From NCBI GenBank assembly GCA_903916205.1, contig CAIWVX010000039.1:1-17735 (forward strand): a stretch of 17,735 nucleotides of DNA, read 5' to 3'. Positions 15,614-17,735 of the stretch are shown here, in pieces; the first letter of the stretch is position 1; the number at the start of each line of letters is the position of its first letter. Below the pieces are notes generated by a model. The model ran no database searches. It had not been told where the DNA came from and worked only from the letters and a program-made list of their open reading frames with translations. This DNA comes from an uncultured beta proteobacterium (GTDB taxonomy: Bacteria > Pseudomonadota > Gammaproteobacteria > Burkholderiales > Rhodocyclaceae). The position numbers were made by a program, and so were the translations under genes.

Positions 15614-16948
15614 ATGAAAACTTTGCGTGTCCGTCTGATTTCATTGAGTGACTTGATGGCGACGATTTGGCCGCTGGTTCTTGTCACGGTGATTGGTTTT
15701 ATCTTTGCTTATCAGTTTGTTCAGCCGGCACCATCACGCCATCTCAGCATCTCCTCTGGAACCGAGACCGGGGTGTATTACGAATATGCTAAACGCTATG
15801 CGGCGCTTCTGGTGACCAAAGGGGTTACGCTGGATGTCAAGAATTCCGCCGGGGCGCATGAAAATCTGCAACGACTTAAAGAAGGTGAGGTTGACATTGC
15901 TTTCATCCAAGGCGGGGTTCAGGAAGAACTCAAAGCGGGCGAAGAAAGTAAGCTGCGCTCATTAGGCAGCGTGGCGTATGAGCCGGTGTGGGTGTTTTAT
16001 CGTAACGAAAGCCGAGTCGACGAACTGCATCAACTCAAAGGCAAGCGCATCGCTGTCGGCAAGGACGGTAGCGGAAGTTACAGCCTCGTGACGCGTTTGC
16101 TTGAAGCTAACGGGATCGCCAAGAACAGCAGTGGCCTCGTCCAATTGGCTGGGCCGGGGGCGGCCAACGCCTTGCAACGCGGGGAGGTCGATGCGGTCAT
16201 GATCGTCTCGTCGGTGGATGCCCCTGCCGTACAAAAAATGCTGCATTTACCTGATATCAAGGTCATGAGTTTTAGTCGGGCCGACGCTTATTTGCGGCGA
16301 TTCCCTTTTCTTTCCAAAGTTATTTTGCCGCGTGGCGTACTCGATTTTGTCCACGATCGGCCGCCCAAAGATACGTTTCTTCTTTCGACTACCGCGAATG
16401 TCGTTGTCCGTGATGATTTACACCCGGCTTTAGCGAGTCTCCTGCTTCAAGCCATGACCGAAGTGAACGGCAAAAACGGATTTTTTCAGCGTCCAGGTGA
16501 ATTTCCGTCCTACAAAGATCAGAGTTTTATCTTGGCTGACGAATCAGAGCGTTATTTCAAATCCGGGCCGCCCTTCCTGCAACACTACTTGCCGTTCTGG
16601 ATGGCCGTTCTGGTTGAGCGACTATTTGTGCTGATCCTTCCCTTTCTGGTCTTGCTCATACCGTTGCTCAGGCTGGCTCCGGTTGTTTATACTTGGCGGG
16701 TTCGTTCCAAGCTGTTTCGTTGTTATGGCGATTTAAAGTTTCTGGAGAACGATTTGCGCCAACATTACGATGCGTCACGTTATGCCGATTATCTGCAGCG
16801 GCTTGACCGAATTGAGGAAGACGCCAATGCTCGCAAGATTCCTCTGGCCTTCACTGATTTGCTTTATACGCTAAGCGAACACATTAACCTCGTCAGAAAA
16901 AAACTGAAGCATCTTGAATACGGGCCTGCTCCCGAGAAAAAACCATGA
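15614..16948 (+). CDS. Membrane-tethered TAXI-family TRAP solute-binding protein
   Basis: The 444 residues begin with an uncleaved-looking membrane anchor (about 18-36). A TAXI-type periplasmic binding domain (about 44-320) follows, with SISSGTETGVYYEYAKRYA (46-64), the VDIAFIQGG block (93-101), LKGKRIAVGKDGSGSYSLVTRLLEANGI (141-168 in part) and GEVDAVMIVSS (190-200). Unlike ordinary secreted receptors it continues into a second strongly hydrophobic region (about 327-358) and a charged, helical cytosolic tail (about 362-444). No TRAP permease gene (DctM/DctQ type) is present nearby. The stop overlaps the ParA start as ATGA. Such receptors normally feed C4-dicarboxylates, glutamate or similar acids to a permease. 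Here it may instead act as a sensor or use a permease encoded elsewhere. The ligand is unknown. Confidence 0.85.
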   Translation: MKTLRVRLISLSDLMATIWPLVLVTVIGFIFAYQFVQPAPSRHLSISSGTETGVYYEYAKRYAALLVTKGVTLDVKNSAGAHENLQRLKEGEVDIAFIQGGVQEELKAGEESKLRSLGSVAYEPVWVFYRNESRVDELHQLKGKRIAVGKDGSGSYSLVTRLLEANGIAKNSSGLVQLAGPGAANALQRGEVDAVMIVSSVDAPAVQKMLHLPDIKVMSFSRADAYLRRFPFLSKVILPRGVLDFVHDRPPKDTFLLSTTANVVVRDDLHPALASLLLQAMTEVNGKNGFFQRPGEFPSYKDQSFILADESERYFKSGPPFLQHYLPFWMAVLVERLFVLILPFLVLLIPLLRLAPVVYTWRVRSKLFRCYGDLKFLENDLRQHYDASRYADYLQRLDRIEEDANARKIPLAFTDLLYTLSEHINLVRKKLKHLEYGPAPEKKP

Positions 16949-17568
16949 AATCCTTTCTTGTAGCCAATCCCAAAGGCGGTTCGGGAAAATCGACACTGGC
17001 AACCAACTTAGCCGGTTATCTTGCCCGCTGCGGACATCAAGTGATGCTCGGTGATACCGACCGCCAGCACTCGGCGCTTGACTGGTTAAAAATTCGCCCG
17101 GAAACTCTGCCGCCCATCCGCAGTTGGGATCTGAAGAAAGACCAACCGGCTCGGCCACCCAAGGCCACGACCCACGTCGTTTTGGATACTCCGGCGGGGC
17201 TGTGCGGCAAGGCGCTTGAGCGGATTCTAAAACAGGTTGATCGGGTGATTGTCCCCGTCCAGCCTTCGCTGTTTGACATCCTCGCCACCCGTTCTTTTCT
17301 CGAAACTCTGCTTGAAGAAAAGGCCGTACGCAAAGAAAAAGTTTTTGTGGCCGTGGTAGGTATGCGCGTTGATGTACGAACTCGTGCGGCGAGTGAATTA
17401 GACCGCTTTCTTTCATCCTACGACTTACCGGTGCTCACCTGTCTGCGCGATACACAGCTTTACGTTCAGGTCGCCGCCAGTGGCATGACACTCTTTGATC
17501 TTTCGCCCGCACGGGCCGAAAAAGATAGGGAACAATGGCAACCGATCATTGACTGGATTGAGCGTTAA
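16945..17568 (+). CDS. Orphan ParA/MinD-family ATPase
   Basis: The 207 residues form a minimal ParA-type ATPase without an N-terminal DNA-binding domain. The deviant Walker A is KGGSGKST (10-17) with the signature K10 and catalytic K15. The A' segment reads LGDTDRQHSALDW (35-47), and the Walker B-like LDTPAG (80-85) and VPVQPS (103-108) follow. Such proteins hydrolyse ATP as dimers and position plasmids, chromosomes or protein complexes on the nucleoid or membrane. No ParB gene or parS-like cluster of sites is visible. Its ATG overlaps the stop of the TAXI receptor gene by 4 nt, indicating coupled translation and possibly a shared process. It is too diverged and isolated to be the chromosomal parA of the parAB locus. 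Confidence 0.9.
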   Translation: MKSFLVANPKGGSGKSTLATNLAGYLARCGHQVMLGDTDRQHSALDWLKIRPETLPPIRSWDLKKDQPARPPKATTHVVLDTPAGLCGKALERILKQVDRVIVPVQPSLFDILATRSFLETLLEEKAVRKEKVFVAVVGMRVDVRTRAASELDRFLSSYDLPVLTCLRDTQLYVQVAASGMTLFDLSPARAEKDREQWQPIIDWIER

Positions 17569-17588
17569 AATGCTGTAAAAAGCTAAGC

Positions 17589-17623
17589 GTTGCGGTCTTA
17601 ATGCGCATCACATGACCCGCAAC
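17589..17623. other. Hairpin downstream of the ParA gene
   Basis: GTTGCGGTC (17589-17597) can pair with GACCCGCAAC (17614-17623) with one bulged base and a 16-nt loop. There is no T run directly after it, so a terminator role is uncertain. It is the first structure after the ParA stop. Confidence 0.35.
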
Positions 17624-17702
17624 CGATCGTTGATACGTGGGCTTACGCAAATTGGTTTTTTATACGAAAATGTCCGGGTGCTTGTGTATATAAACTTTTT
17701 GA

Positions 17703-17734
17703 ACATTTTTGAGAAAATGTACTCTAAGGTACTC
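17703..17734. repeat. AT-rich hairpin and 6-bp direct repeat at the right edge
   Basis: ACATTTT (17703-17709) pairs with AAAATGT (17714-17720) across a TGAG loop. It overlaps a direct repeat of GTACTC at 17719-17724 and 17729-17734. The region from 17569 to the end has no gene and is AT-rich. It may be a promoter or terminator zone for a gene outside the window. Confidence 0.35.
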
Positions 17735-17735
17735 C

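Noticed and set aside
16945..17568. Chromosomal parAB partition locus
   Set aside because: No parB, rsmG or mnmG gene adjoins it and no parS sites were seen; the ATPase is coupled to a TAXI receptor instead.

Overview
The window looks like a stretch of betaproteobacterial chromosome, probably from the Rhodocyclales / Nitrosomonadales / Burkholderiales range. The evidence is the run dusB-fis-purH-purD-hemF, a short Fis of 78 residues, a pilS-pilR-ampD block preceded by a PP0621-family gene, and moderate GC content. No rRNA, tRNA or CRISPR array was seen. The genus cannot be fixed from the sequence alone.

Layout, left to right. (1) 1-388 is a leader with no convincing complete gene and an extended -10 promoter just ahead of typA. 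(2) 389-2233 is typA/bipA, a ribosome-associated translational GTPase. (3) About 2345-4260 is a graveyard of four unrelated insertion-sequence transposases (IS701, IS1634, IS630 and IS110 types). All are broken by stops, frameshifts, deletion or loss of a catalytic residue, and they lie against the 3' end of ampD. (4) 4276-8060 on the minus strand is a compact operon, read in the order PP0621-family gene, pilS, pilR, ampD. It combines a membrane histidine kinase and sigma-54 activator pair of the type IV pilus kind with a muropeptide amidase. (5) 8141-8920 on the minus strand is an ScpB-like methylmalonyl-CoA decarboxylase. (6) 9214-14549 on the plus strand is a growth-linked cluster: dusB (tRNA modification), fis (nucleoid protein, overlapping dusB by 4 nt), purH and purD (purine synthesis), and hemF (oxygen-dependent haem synthesis). 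Small intergenic repeats separate purH/purD and purD/hemF. (7) 14612-14890 on the minus strand is a small Cys-rich protein of unknown function. (8) 15033-17568 on the plus strand holds a secreted GlcG/HbpS-family protein, a membrane-tethered TAXI-type solute-binding protein and an orphan ParA-family ATPase. The last two overlap by 4 nt.

Most of the window is conserved housekeeping. The least explained part is the right end. There a TAXI receptor without a TRAP permease, carrying its own C-terminal membrane segment and cytosolic tail, is translationally coupled to a ParA ATPase without a ParB. It is the best candidate here for an uncharacterised system, though the functional link is inference. 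The IS graveyard, the 147-bp inverted repeat ahead of hemF and the Cys-rich small protein also merit a second look.
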